Numbered from the stretch's first letter, positions 42,975 through 51,248 are shown. The stretch is DNA of 64,000 bases from Aquimarina longa SW024 (GCF_001401755.1 NZ_AVQK01000014.1:62001-126000); one strand, 5' to 3'. Notes: a model not told the origin generated them from the letters alone. Numbers and translations: made by a program.

Positions 42975-43884
42975 TATAGAACATGAGCAAGCTTTAGGGC
43001 TCGATCTCTACGAAATGCCGTTACGACAATATGATCCAGCCATTGGAAGGTGGACAGCTATTGACCCTATTACGCATCATTCGATGTCTACATATACCGC
43101 TTTTGATAATAATCCAGTTTTCTGGGCAGATCCTAGTGGTGCGAATTCCACGGCAGAATGGATGGAAGAAAATGGTATAACGGATAATGATTTGATTACT
43201 GTTTATAGTGCAGATGATTATGGTCCAGATAATAATGTAACAGTCAATAGCAAAACTAAAAAAGCAGAGATTTCAGAAAATGATAATGATTATGATACTG
43301 TAGTAACAGATGGTGAAGTTAGTTATGCTCCTAAAGGAAGTAGTAGATCATATTTAGAATCTCAGGGTTATATAGTTAAAGACCTCGAAGGAGTAGGCAT
43401 GGGAGCTGTTGATAATGCTATTTTAATTCTTTCAAGTGAAGCGGTATTAGCTTGGGTTGGTAGAGGAATTTCAGCTTGGTGGGCAGGACGAGCAGCTAGT
43501 AGTATTGATGATGTTTCAGGAATTGTATTACAAAGATCAGAGCAGTTAAGTATTTTGGGTGGTAATGCGGGTAAATGGCCTTGGAAGAGAACAACGGCGA
43601 GTATTGCTGAACTTACTGCTGGTGGAGGAAATTGTCTAGCTTGTGCAAGAAAAATTCAAGAAGCTATTGGCGGAAGAATAATAAATATAGTAGATAATTT
43701 TGGGGCCCCAGGAATTGGACCTATGTACAATAAGGCAGGAAAATTAATTTCGAGAGATTTTAAAATTCATCACGCAGTTAGAAAAGGAGATATGATTTTT
43801 GATAGAGTAACAGGGCCAAGTGGTATGAGTGTAGATAATTACAAAAAATTATTTGAATATGGGAAATATTTGAATTTTAAATAA
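42688..43884 (+). CDS. silent RHS cassette 3: papain-fold toxin tip
   Basis: Frame from GTG 42688, 398 residues. Core ends FDNNPVFWADPSGANS. The tip includes a hydrophobic helix (NAILILSSEAVLAWVGRGIS) and a C-terminal domain with GGGNCLACARKIQEAIGG and HHAVRKGDMIFDRVTGPSGM. Cys followed by a later His-His in this spacing is typical of papain-fold polymorphic toxins (Tox-PL-like), which may cut or deamidate proteins. Assignment by motif; the third catalytic residue is probably the Asp in FDRV. The immunity gene follows 5 bp on. No ATG start. Confidence 0.75.
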   Translation: MYAGNYVYKNGNLEFFNHPEGYVEKEADGYKYVYQFKDHLGNIRLSYKDANDDKSITQDEIIEEKNYYPFGLKHEGYNSAVSSHGNSTAQKFGYNGIEHEQALGLDLYEMPLRQYDPAIGRWTAIDPITHHSMSTYTAFDNNPVFWADPSGANSTAEWMEENGITDNDLITVYSADDYGPDNNVTVNSKTKKAEISENDNDYDTVVTDGEVSYAPKGSSRSYLESQGYIVKDLEGVGMGAVDNAILILSSEAVLAWVGRGISAWWAGRAASSIDDVSGIVLQRSEQLSILGGNAGKWPWKRTTASIAELTAGGGNCLACARKIQEAIGGRIINIVDNFGAPGIGPMYNKAGKLISRDFKIHHAVRKGDMIFDRVTGPSGMSVDNYKKLFEYGKYLNFK

Positions 43885-43889
43885 AAAAT

Positions 43890-44189
43890 ATGAAATCTAA
43901 GTTAAAAAATATTATTAAGCACTTGAAAGAAAGAAAGGAAATGTACTTGTTTGGTAATGATTCTTACTCTACTTTAATATCTTTCTTAATTGGTTTTAGT
44001 ATTGGTGCTGTTGAAGGAGATAAAAATATTCTTAATGAGTTTGATGATTGGCTTCAAGTAAAAGAAGGAAAATCTTTCAGTTTACATTGGTCTAGCTATA
44101 TTCTTAATGAATTATGTAATAGTGATGAGGAAAAGGCAGGTAAAATGGTTCTAGAATTAATGGAAGATTTTATTACCCAGACAGGGTAA
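43890..44189 (+). CDS. putative immunity protein of cassette 3
   Basis: 99 residues, helical, no family recognised: MKSKLKNIIKHLKERKEMYL, FLIGFSIGAVEGDKNILNEF, LHWSSYILNELCNSDEEKAG. Immunity role inferred only from position 5 bp after the papain-like tip. The size and acidic-helical style fit known small immunity proteins. Followed by its own terminator (44261-44288). Confidence 0.65.
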   Translation: MKSKLKNIIKHLKERKEMYLFGNDSYSTLISFLIGFSIGAVEGDKNILNEFDDWLQVKEGKSFSLHWSSYILNELCNSDEEKAGKMVLELMEDFITQTG

Positions 44190-44566
44190 TGTCCCAAACT
44201 GGTGCTTTTGAGAAAAAGTACTCTAAAGTTTGATTACCAAATGAATTATATAATTAAAAAAGAGTTGTAGAAATACAGCTCTTTTTTTATACATAAAAGT
44301 GAGCAAAAAAACAGCTCTCTACCCTACCAGAAAGGAGGAAAAGAAGACTACAACCCTATTAAAACCAAATCTATGCGAACAAACAACACCCCGATAGCTC
44401 GGATTTGCAATCCGTGAAACACACGAAGCAATAAAGAAAAGAACCAGTTGCAGAGATGTAGCTGGTTTTTTTAATTTTTGCAATACATAAATTAAAAAAA
44501 TAGATGTTTAAGGCATGGGCATTGATCACAAAAAAAGGAAAGAAACCTAATACAACATAATCAGTA
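44190..44566 (+). repeat. cassette spacer 4: two terminators, hairpins, lead-in
   Basis: Terminator GAGTTGTA-N4-TACAGCTC plus T run at 44261-44288. Then CCGATAGCTCGG and CGGATTTGCAATCCG hairpins near 44393-44414, resembling REP-type elements, then AACCAGTTGCA-N4-TGTAGCTGGTT (G-U paired) plus T run at 44442-44472, and a diverged lead-in. No gene. Confidence 0.8.
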
Positions 44567-44800
44567 GAACTATTTCTTATATTTACGACGCCACTGGCGC
44601 AAAACTAAAAAAGATTGCGGCAGAGGGAAGTTCATTAACAGAGACAGTATATGCAGGTAATTACGTCTATAAAAATGGTAATCTAGAGTTTTTTAACCAT
44701 CCTGAAGGCTATGTGGAGAAAGAAGCCGATGGGTATAAATATGTATATCAGTTTAAAGACCATTTAGGTAATATTAGATTATCTTATAAGGATGCTGATA
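44567..44800 (+). repeat. RHS recombination arm of cassette 4 (shortest)
   Basis: High identity for about 230 bp, then the DNA diverges (GATGCTGATAAGAATGG) while the protein stays similar. This cassette is the most diverged, in both arm and lead-in. Confidence 0.85.
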
Positions 44801-45750
44801 AGAATGGTTCTATATCTCAAAGTGAAATCATAGAAGAGAAAAACTACTACCCCTTCGGCATGACTCATTCTGGATATAATACTACTGTTAGAGGAAGAGA
44901 ACATAACTATGGCTATAATGGTAAAGAAGAACAATCAGAATTAGGGTTAGAATGGCTCGATTTTGGAGCTAGGAATTTTGATGCTTCATTAGGACGTTGG
45001 ATGAATATTGATCCATTAGCTAATAAATATTATTCTTATTCTCCATACAATTATACAGCAAACAACCCTATTAGTTTTATTGATCCTGATGGTCGAGAGT
45101 TAAAAATCGCAGGGAACAGAAAGCAACGTAGACGAACACTCAGAACCTTAAGAAAACTTACGAATAATAGATTAAAATTAAATAGAAAAACTGGAGTAGT
45201 AAGTATTGGAAGAGGAGCTAGGAATAGAAGTAAAAGTCTTAAAAACGGGACAGGTTTGATTTCCAGAGTTATTGGTTCAAAAAATACAGCGACTATTAAA
45301 CCTATTGAGCAGTTTAGAGCAGAAAGTAAAGGAAGAAAAACTATAGAAGCCATAGATCTCGGTACACTTACAGGTAATGGAACTGAAGGTCACGCCTCAC
45401 CTGAAAATCTTTCCAATGGTGTTGGTGGTGATGTAACGGTGATATTTGATCAAAATGATAACGGATCTGAAATTAAAAATGAAGATGGTTCTACAGGTCG
45501 ACCAACTGAAATTGGTTTAGGTCACGAATTGCTTCATGCAGACAATATGCTTTCTGGAAATGTAGATGATGGTGATGCTCCTGAAGATATAGAAGACCCT
45601 GATACTAGACAAGAAGGAGTTTTAAGTGCCGAAGAAATTTCTGTTCGGGAAAATGAAAACGAGATAAGGTCAGAGCAAGGTGTTAAGCAAAGAAAAGCAC
45701 CGATCAACAATACTCTAAAAAATTTGCAAGAATTCTTAAACGATAATTAA
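44713..45750 (+). CDS. silent RHS cassette 4: M91/NleD-like metallopeptidase tip
   Basis: Frame from GTG 44713, 345 residues, no ATG in the arm. Core ends SFIDPDGRE, followed by a very basic stretch (NRKQRRRTLRTLRKL). The tip has GRPTEIGLGHELLHADNMLS with an HExxH zinc motif and EEISVRENENEIRSEQGVKQ, the pattern of M91 peptidases related to the type III effector NleD. Such a domain would cut proteins in the target. The immunity gene starts 1 bp after the stop. Other zinc-metalloprotease toxin families are possible. Confidence 0.82.
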   Translation: MEKEADGYKYVYQFKDHLGNIRLSYKDADKNGSISQSEIIEEKNYYPFGMTHSGYNTTVRGREHNYGYNGKEEQSELGLEWLDFGARNFDASLGRWMNIDPLANKYYSYSPYNYTANNPISFIDPDGRELKIAGNRKQRRRTLRTLRKLTNNRLKLNRKTGVVSIGRGARNRSKSLKNGTGLISRVIGSKNTATIKPIEQFRAESKGRKTIEAIDLGTLTGNGTEGHASPENLSNGVGGDVTVIFDQNDNGSEIKNEDGSTGRPTEIGLGHELLHADNMLSGNVDDGDAPEDIEDPDTRQEGVLSAEEISVRENENEIRSEQGVKQRKAPINNTLKNLQEFLNDN

Positions 45751-45751
45751 A

Positions 45752-46351
45752 ATGATCATTAAAAAAATATTTTGTGCTGTAACAGTTTATTTTACAATAA
45801 CTTCTTTTAGTATATGTTGCAAACCATTACCTACAGATTTAAACGATAATAATTTAGTTGAAAAACAAGTTAAAACTTGGCAAAAGGTTAGTGATGATTT
45901 TTTGCTTAAAGAAGGTATTTCTAAGCCTGAAATTCTATATAATTATATGAAGAACTCATTTAGACCTATTAATTTTGAGGAAAAAGAGTTAGATAGTTAT
46001 AAAAAAGCTATTTTAAATTTCACATATGCTAATTATAAAAATAAAATTATAAATAACGATTTTTTTATAGCAGAAAGGATGAGTCAACATGGTTTGTCAT
46101 ATACCTTAATTTTAAATACAGAAGGAAAGAACTTGATCATGTTAGGAGCCTTTCAGGGAGAGTTGAACGTAAAAGGTAAACAAGAGTCTTCAATTTTAGA
46201 TTTTGAAAAAAAATTTAATAGTTATAAACCTTTTGATAAATGTGAGGTAAATAATAATCCAAACCGATATACTATATTAAATAAATTTAGTTCTAATGGA
46301 GATATTGAAATTAAAGTTGTAGATCGTCAATGTAGAGGGGAATATAAATAA
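45752..46351 (+). CDS. exported putative immunity protein of cassette 4
   Basis: 199 residues with a signal sequence (IIKKIFCAVTVYFTITSFSI, then CCK), so a periplasmic or lipid-anchored product is expected. The rest, with QGELNVKGKQESSILDFEKK, matches no family I know. It is the only immunity candidate in this locus with an export signal, so the toxin may be neutralised outside the cytoplasm. Position one base after the metallopeptidase tip is the main evidence. Terminator follows. Confidence 0.65.
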   Translation: MIIKKIFCAVTVYFTITSFSICCKPLPTDLNDNNLVEKQVKTWQKVSDDFLLKEGISKPEILYNYMKNSFRPINFEEKELDSYKKAILNFTYANYKNKIINNDFFIAERMSQHGLSYTLILNTEGKNLIMLGAFQGELNVKGKQESSILDFEKKFNSYKPFDKCEVNNNPNRYTILNKFSSNGDIEIKVVDRQCRGEYK

Positions 46352-46372
46352 TCCAAAATTAAATCAAAAAGT

Positions 46373-46400
46373 AAAACCACCTTTAACGAGGTGGTTTTTT
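46373..46400 (+). terminator. terminator after the cassette 4 immunity gene
   Basis: AAAACCACCT-TTAACG-AGGTGGTTTT followed by more T; strong stem 22 bp after the stop. Confidence 0.88.
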
Positions 46401-46598
46401 TATGAGTACGCCCCGCTCTTCGAGGAGTGATTAGGCTCTACGAATGTCTCTGACTTCGTAGCGGTGAGAGTGATAAATAAATGCTAAGAACCAGTTACAG
46501 AAATGTAACTGGTTTTTTAATTTTTGCAATACAAAAATGTTTAAGATATGGATGTCGGTTACAAAAAAGGAAAGAAACCTAATACAACATAATCAGTA
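46401..46598 (+). repeat. cassette spacer 5: palindromic unit, terminator and lead-in
   Basis: Matches 37810-38006 apparently base for base: palindromic unit, terminator (46489-46518) and the 80-bp lead-in. A shared block this long with no coding constraint implies a recent duplication or conversion. Confidence 0.88.
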
Positions 46599-46912
46599 GA
46601 ACTATTTCTTATATTTACGACGCCACTGGCGCAAAACTAAAAAAGATTGCAACAGAGGGAAGTTCATTAACAGAGACAGTATATGCAGGCAATTATGTCT
46701 ATAAAAATGGTAACCTTGAGTTTTTTAACCATCCTGAAGGCTATGTGGAGAAAGAAGCAGATGGGTATAAATATGTGTATCAGTTCAAAGACCATTTAGG
46801 TAACATCAGATTATCATACAAAGATGCTAATGATGATAAGTTGATTACACAAGATGAGATTATTGAGGAGAAGAATTACTATCCCTTTGGTCTACAACAT
46901 GAAGGGTACAAT
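46599..46912 (+). repeat. RHS recombination arm of cassette 5
   Basis: 314 bp near-identical to 36262-36576. Its last part (GGTCTACAACATGAAGGGTA) matches cassette 2 rather than the expressed gene, a sign of mosaic exchange. Confidence 0.9.
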
Positions 46913-47917
46913 TTTGCTGTGAATGGTAGGGAACATAATTATGGATTTAACGGTGTTGAGCATGAAGAAAGTTTAGACCTGAACCTTTATGAAATGGATG
47001 TTCGTCAGTATGATCCTACAATTGCTCGTTGGACAGGAATTGATCCTGTTACTCACCATTCAATGTCTACATATAATGCTTTTGATAACAATCCTGTATT
47101 TTGGTCCGATCCCAGTGGTGCGAATTCTGATGAAGATATAAGAAATGCTAAAGCAAATAAACCTGATTGGGATCACACAATTAGCTCTAATGCAGATGGA
47201 GGTAACAATGGAAATAATGGTTGTCCTAGTGGCTGTGATGGTGTTGCAAACCCCAATAACCCTATTGAATTAGATACAGTAGTAGTTAATTCAACTAATC
47301 GTAGTGAAATGCCTGCTTCTTTACATGCTATGGATGGTCAAGGAGGTTATACAACTTCTTTTGAAGGAGATATTGATTCTTATAATGCACAATATGGAAC
47401 AAGTTATGATGAAGGTGATCTTGGATCGTGGTATTATGATAATTACTATAGTATTGAGTTAAGTCAATTTAGAGGTAGTATACAAGCAGCACAAGCTGAA
47501 GCTGCTGAATATGTAAGTTATATTTTACCAATGGCACCAGCAGCAACATTATCTTTAAAGGGGTTTGGTTTATGGGCAAAGGCAAGTAAAGGTTATGCAG
47601 GTTTTCGAGTTGGACAAAAATATATTGGTTTTGGGTATAAAAAATTTACTAGAGGAGGAATTAGTTTAAGATGGTATGATGATTTTGGAAGACAATTTGG
47701 TATTGATTACCATAAAATAAGTAATGTTGGATTTCGACTACATGGTCATTACGTTCAGAAAGGAGTTTCAAACATATCAAAACATATTAACATATCTAAG
47801 TTTTACAGAGAGGCTGGTTTTAAAGGACTTGATCAATTTCTCAGATACCCCGTACTTAGAAAAGGAGGGTCAAGTATACAAACTAGCATCCGAAGAGGAT
47901 TAAATCAAACATTTTAA
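46745..47917 (+). CDS. silent RHS cassette 5: toxin tip of unknown family
   Basis: Frame from GTG 46745, 390 residues, no ATG in the arm. Core ends FDNNPVFWSDPSGANS, almost as in cassette 3. The linker has a Cys pair (GCPSGCDG) and a hydrophobic helix (AAEYVSYILPMAPAATLSLK). The C-terminal domain (YKKFTRGGISLRWYDDFGRQ, GIDYHKISNVGFRLHGHYVQ) is rich in His and Arg, compatible with a nuclease, but I recognise no family. An immunity candidate follows 3 bp later. Confidence 0.7.
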   Translation: MEKEADGYKYVYQFKDHLGNIRLSYKDANDDKLITQDEIIEEKNYYPFGLQHEGYNFAVNGREHNYGFNGVEHEESLDLNLYEMDVRQYDPTIARWTGIDPVTHHSMSTYNAFDNNPVFWSDPSGANSDEDIRNAKANKPDWDHTISSNADGGNNGNNGCPSGCDGVANPNNPIELDTVVVNSTNRSEMPASLHAMDGQGGYTTSFEGDIDSYNAQYGTSYDEGDLGSWYYDNYYSIELSQFRGSIQAAQAEAAEYVSYILPMAPAATLSLKGFGLWAKASKGYAGFRVGQKYIGFGYKKFTRGGISLRWYDDFGRQFGIDYHKISNVGFRLHGHYVQKGVSNISKHINISKFYREAGFKGLDQFLRYPVLRKGGSSIQTSIRRGLNQTF

Positions 47918-47920
47918 TTT

Positions 47921-48493
47921 ATGAAAAAGTTTAAATTCAAACCTTATAATTGGGATAAAGTATCAAATCCTAAAAAAGGTATATATAGTTTTTATTCTGA
48001 GGATCAAGAAAAAGATATTAATTTTTCAGAAATGGATTATAATCGTATTCGAGCTTTTTTAATTGAAGCTATTTACTCGAAAAGTACTACTTTTTTATAT
48101 TGTCAATTTAGTTTTAATTCTAAAGATAAACCATATGGCTTTTTTGGAAATGAGTATTATATAGGTAATGATCTATTTGTAAAAGATTCTCCAAAGAATA
48201 TAATTAACTTCTTTTTATCTTTTGACAAAGTAATAGGTAACTCTATATTTATCAAATTTGAAAAAGAAATTAGTTTAAATGAATTTTTATTATTAGAAAA
48301 AAAATGTTTTTCATTAAGCAACAGACTCAAGAGAATTTTTAATTTATCTGTAAAATGGATTGAATTTTGGAAAACTTACTCAAATGATTATTTAGTATTC
48401 TACTTAATGTCGGGTGGTTTCGACTATTATTCAGATAAGTTAGATACTATTGTAGAAATCTGCCCTTTGCCCCCCGATAGTCCGAGCGTATGA
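47921..48493 (+). CDS. putative immunity protein of cassette 5
   Basis: 190 residues, no family recognised. Aromatic-rich (KKFKFKPYNWDKVSNPKKGI, VKWIEFWKTYSNDYLVFYLM). The last residues (CPLPPDSPSV) come from reading into the palindromic spacer CCCCGATAGTCCGAGCG, so the native stop may have been lost by recombination or the end may be truncated. Immunity role by position. Confidence 0.6.
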   Translation: MKKFKFKPYNWDKVSNPKKGIYSFYSEDQEKDINFSEMDYNRIRAFLIEAIYSKSTTFLYCQFSFNSKDKPYGFFGNEYYIGNDLFVKDSPKNIINFFLSFDKVIGNSIFIKFEKEISLNEFLLLEKKCFSLSNRLKRIFNLSVKWIEFWKTYSNDYLVFYLMSGGFDYYSDKLDTIVEICPLPPDSPSV

Positions 48494-48780
48494 TCGCTAG
48501 TGCGATGGCTCTGGCTCGTGCCGTTATAGATTGGCGGTTATGAGTAAGGGGTAATAGTAAATACTAAAGATAAGAAGCAGTTACAGGCGTTGAGCTTGTA
48601 GCTGTTTTTTTTATTATAGGAAGATTTATTCTTTGTATAGTTTAGCTACCTCAGCTCCGCAAAGAGTGATTAAATAAAAGTGGGACGCTGTTCGAATGTC
48701 TCCTGACTTCATAGCGGTACGAGTAAGAAAATAAAGATTAAAAACCAGTTACAGCAATGTAGCTGGTTTTTTTATTATGG
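48494..48780 (+). repeat. terminal spacer of the cassette array
   Basis: Two more hairpin terminators (about 48576-48612 and 48743-48773) and between them a copy of the cassette-2-type lead-in (48608-48653) plus a degenerate palindromic unit (48655-48740). A lead-in without an arm suggests a deleted cassette. Confidence 0.75.
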
Positions 48781-48990
48781 TTAATCTTCTCTGTAATCCC
48801 AATGCTTTGGACTTTGTGTCATAGCAAATACAGCAGAGATTATGATAGTTTTATTCTCTTCATCTACAACAAAATGTATCATATATAGGAATACATCTAC
48901 GATGGGAGTTTTAACATCACGGTATCTCGTCACGATGTTCTCAAGGTTTTTACAGATATGTGCTACTATTATACGATTTTCTTTAGTAAA
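48781..48990 (-). pseudogene. RelE/ParE toxin C-terminal fragment
   Basis: A minus-strand frame ends in TAA at 48781 and reads RIIVAHICKNLENIVTRYRD, then VDVFLYMIHFVVDEENKTII and ISAVFAMTQSPKHWDYRED. This is the C-terminal half of a RelE/ParE-type toxin (YREVK..FPYxIxY..DE..IxIxAVxHxxxxPxxW). The upstream half and start codon are missing: an in-frame TAG lies just before it. No antitoxin gene is next to it. A decayed toxin-antitoxin module at the edge of the RHS array. Confidence 0.7.
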
Positions 48991-49425
48991 CTATAATTTA
49001 ATAGGATCGATAAGAGAGATAAAGTTGAACAAAAAAGAAGTACTATCGTTCTCATTGATACGATTATCTGTAAGGTATTTTCCTTCAATTGAAATCCAAA
49101 ATTGTTCATTCAGATTTTTTAGGTGTAAATGTGTGTCATAAGCATTCTCTATATAGTTTTTTAAATTCTTATCACAAGCAATAAGATATGTAGCACTAGA
49201 TCTTTTTTCAGAATTATGCTGAACGCTTTTAAAGATAAATTCACCTTTAGAATTGATATGTACCACTCCATCCATACTTAGTATAGAATCCTGATGTATT
49301 TGATTACATAGAGCTTTATTATTAGAGTTCCTGTTTTTGGATTCTTGAGTACACGCAATGAAAAAACAAGATATCAGGAAGAGGAAGAGGTAATAAGATC
49401 TGTTTATTAGACACGTTTTACTCAC
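48991..49425 (-). CDS. hypothetical lipoprotein, uncertain start
   Basis: The frame is open to an ATG at 49590, but those residues include the palindromic repeat at 49415-49510 and overlap the next gene. A lipoprotein signal (SYYLFLFLISCFFIAC) begins only after it. The nearest start is a GTG at 49425, itself inside the repeat, giving 144 residues. The mature part (KALCNQIHQDSILSMDGVVH) is unrecognised. The native start may have been destroyed by the repeat. Codes for a small, envelope-anchored protein if expressed. Confidence 0.45.
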   Translation of the reverse strand: MSKTCLINRSYYLFLFLISCFFIACTQESKNRNSNNKALCNQIHQDSILSMDGVVHINSKGEFIFKSVQHNSEKRSSATYLIACDKNLKNYIENAYDTHLHLKNLNEQFWISIEGKYLTDNRINENDSTSFLFNFISLIDPIKL

Positions 49426-49510
49426 TAAGTGAGATTTTAATACTAAAGGAGACTTGTCTCTAAACAAAATATTTTTTCGGAAGCATACCTCGTGAGTTTG
49501 CTTCGAGATT
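49415..49510. repeat. dispersed palindromic repeat copy
   Basis: CTCACTAAGTGAG palindrome followed by ATTTTAATACTAAAGGAGAC and GCATACCTCGTGAGTTTGCT; related to 24024-24125 and 58185-58430. Confidence 0.75.
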
Positions 49511-49546
49511 GTTGATTTATGGGTAATCAAATAACTTTTAAAAGAT

Positions 49547-50314
49547 TTATTTACCTCCATTAGCTTGTAGATCAGCAATACATTGAGCATCGAGTTTAGG
49601 AACTTCTTTTTCTGTACCTATCATGCCATTACCAAATACTGTAGAGGATTTCATCAAACAATTAGAGACATTACAATGCCCCTTAGAATCCGGATCTACA
49701 TGGTCAGACTGCCGAGGAGAACCGATATCTACTAAGCCTAATAGGTGAGAAAACTCATGATTTAAGGTAGCAGTTTCGATAATAGCAAGTGATGGAGCAT
49801 TAGGAAAGGAACTTAACTCCCGTAATGTGCTTTCATAAATTACGATAGAAGTATTTAGATATGCAGATCCTAACGTTATTTTTTCAGCAGTATCATCTTC
49901 TTTACTCCCATTAGCAAAATAGATATATACTGTGATATCATCTTCTTTATTAAATAATGTTCGGGTTGTATTTTCTATATCTAGAATTTCTTCGGTAGTA
50001 AAAGGAGCTTTGTTAGAAGAAGGGATTATACGTTGTGTAATGACAATTCCATCAGGTTTAAATAGGCGTTCTTGCAGAAATTGCCTAAAATTTTCTATCG
50101 CTTTAGGTGTAGGTTCAAAACCTTGTACGGCTACAATCTCTATCGTTAGACTTGTAAACTTTGCATCGCTTAGTAAATCTTTAGCAGAACTTCCTAAAGG
50201 TTTTTTAGTACTGTTCTTAAGAATAGTATCGATAGATATATCATCATCTTCAGAACATCCTACTATAAAAAAAGAGGACAATACTAGGTAGGTTAAGAGT
50301 TTTAGTATTCGCAC
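49547..50314 (-). CDS. putative membrane-anchored metalloprotease (lipoprotein)
   Basis: 255 residues. Signal MRILKLLTYLVLSSFFIVGC ends in a lipobox Cys. The zinc motif TATLNHEFSHLLGLVDIGSP gives HExxHxxGLxD, a metzincin-like pattern, with HVDPDSKGHCNVSNCLM behind it; a nearby Met-turn is likely (NCLMKSS). Such lipoproteins are annotated as membrane metalloproteases in flavobacteria. Substrate unknown. It overlaps the long frame of the lipoprotein gene at 48991 by a few codons only if that gene used its ATG at 49590. Confidence 0.8.
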   Translation of the reverse strand: MRILKLLTYLVLSSFFIVGCSEDDDISIDTILKNSTKKPLGSSAKDLLSDAKFTSLTIEIVAVQGFEPTPKAIENFRQFLQERLFKPDGIVITQRIIPSSNKAPFTTEEILDIENTTRTLFNKEDDITVYIYFANGSKEDDTAEKITLGSAYLNTSIVIYESTLRELSSFPNAPSLAIIETATLNHEFSHLLGLVDIGSPRQSDHVDPDSKGHCNVSNCLMKSSTVFGNGMIGTEKEVPKLDAQCIADLQANGGK

Positions 50315-50428
50315 AAGACTTGTTTTTTTTTAAGTACTGTTTAATTTGGATACAAATTTACATAATCCTATTCTATTTCTAGAATAGGATTATTTTTGAA
50401 CAAAGATTGTACCATGAATAACTAAACA

Positions 50429-51142
50429 TTATGTTGCAATAGTAAGTTTTGCTAAATAATCGTTATGCGTTCCTTGGTATAGTAATTCGGTTATAAAACC
50501 ATTGTTATTTGCTGCATTCTGCAATGTGTTATAATCGATATATAGCCAATCAAATGGTTCTGATTCTTGTGTTTTATATTTTAACGTATAAGTCATCTCT
50601 CCATAATACCCCGCAGATGCATCTACCCAAAAACCACCATCATCATCTTGGAAGAGATACGAAATATCTGAAGAGTCCATTAGGATTTGTCCTCCGGGAG
50701 CTAATAGTGTTTTAGCATGGATAAAAAACCTGTCAATAGTGCCTAGAGTACCAATAATACCACTTCCATTCATTAAGAATAAAAGGGTATTGTATGCTAC
50801 TTGGTTATGATTAAAAAAATCTTGTGACATGGTTTGTTTTACTCCTCTTTTTTTAGCAATTTCGATTGCTCCTTTAGAAATATCTATTCCTACTACATCC
50901 AGAGCTCGTGTATTTTGTAAGAATAAACTATGGCTCCCCGCTCCACAACCGACATCGAGGACTTTTCCGAATGCAGTATCTAATGCTTTTTGTTCTAGTA
51001 TTGGCATTTCTGAATATTCTCTAAATAGATAGGGTAAAGGGATATGATCATCATCAAAATCATCAGCTAATACCGTAATGTCTTCAGTATATTTTTGGTT
51101 ATAAAAGTCTTTGATGGCTTCTCCAAAGATGTCTTTATTCAT
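50429..51142 (-). CDS. class I SAM-dependent methyltransferase
   Basis: 237 residues. VLDVGCGAGSHSLFLQNTRA is motif I (SAM-binding), DVVGIDISKGAIEIAKKRGV supplies the acidic residue of strand 2, and TLLFLMNGSGIIGTLGTIDR and LLAPGGQILMDSSDISYLFQ are the later motifs. Rossmann-like fold, cytoplasmic. The substrate cannot be told from sequence. It is divergent from the YkgJ-type gene at 51249, with 106 bp between starts. Confidence 0.88.
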   Translation of the reverse strand: MNKDIFGEAIKDFYNQKYTEDITVLADDFDDDHIPLPYLFREYSEMPILEQKALDTAFGKVLDVGCGAGSHSLFLQNTRALDVVGIDISKGAIEIAKKRGVKQTMSQDFFNHNQVAYNTLLFLMNGSGIIGTLGTIDRFFIHAKTLLAPGGQILMDSSDISYLFQDDDGGFWVDASAGYYGEMTYTLKYKTQESEPFDWLYIDYNTLQNAANNNGFITELLYQGTHNDYLAKLTIAT

Positions 51143-51236
51143 AAGATAGTTGTTAATCGTAAGAAAACTGTTAAAAAATAGTACATAAAAAAAGCTGGTA
51201 ATAACAGATACATCATAATTCCTGAAAAGCTTTCTT

Positions 51237-51244
51237 TATTTTTG
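51237..51244 (+). promoter_or_regulatory. -7 element 4 bp before the YkgJ-type start
   Basis: TATTTTTG, a perfect TAnnTTTG, ends at 51244 and the ATG is at 51249. If the spacing is normal, transcription starts at or very near the ATG, giving a leaderless mRNA. Confidence 0.45.
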
Positions 51245-51248
51245 CATA

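Noticed and set aside
38153..47917. Five independent translated RHS genes
   Set aside because: No ATG in the arms, upstream stops, terminators between cassettes and only weak GTG codons inside the homology arm; silent cassettes are more likely.
28035..48493. Type VI secretion cargo locus
   Set aside because: No VgrG, PAAR or Hcp gene, and both large proteins have Sec signal peptides.
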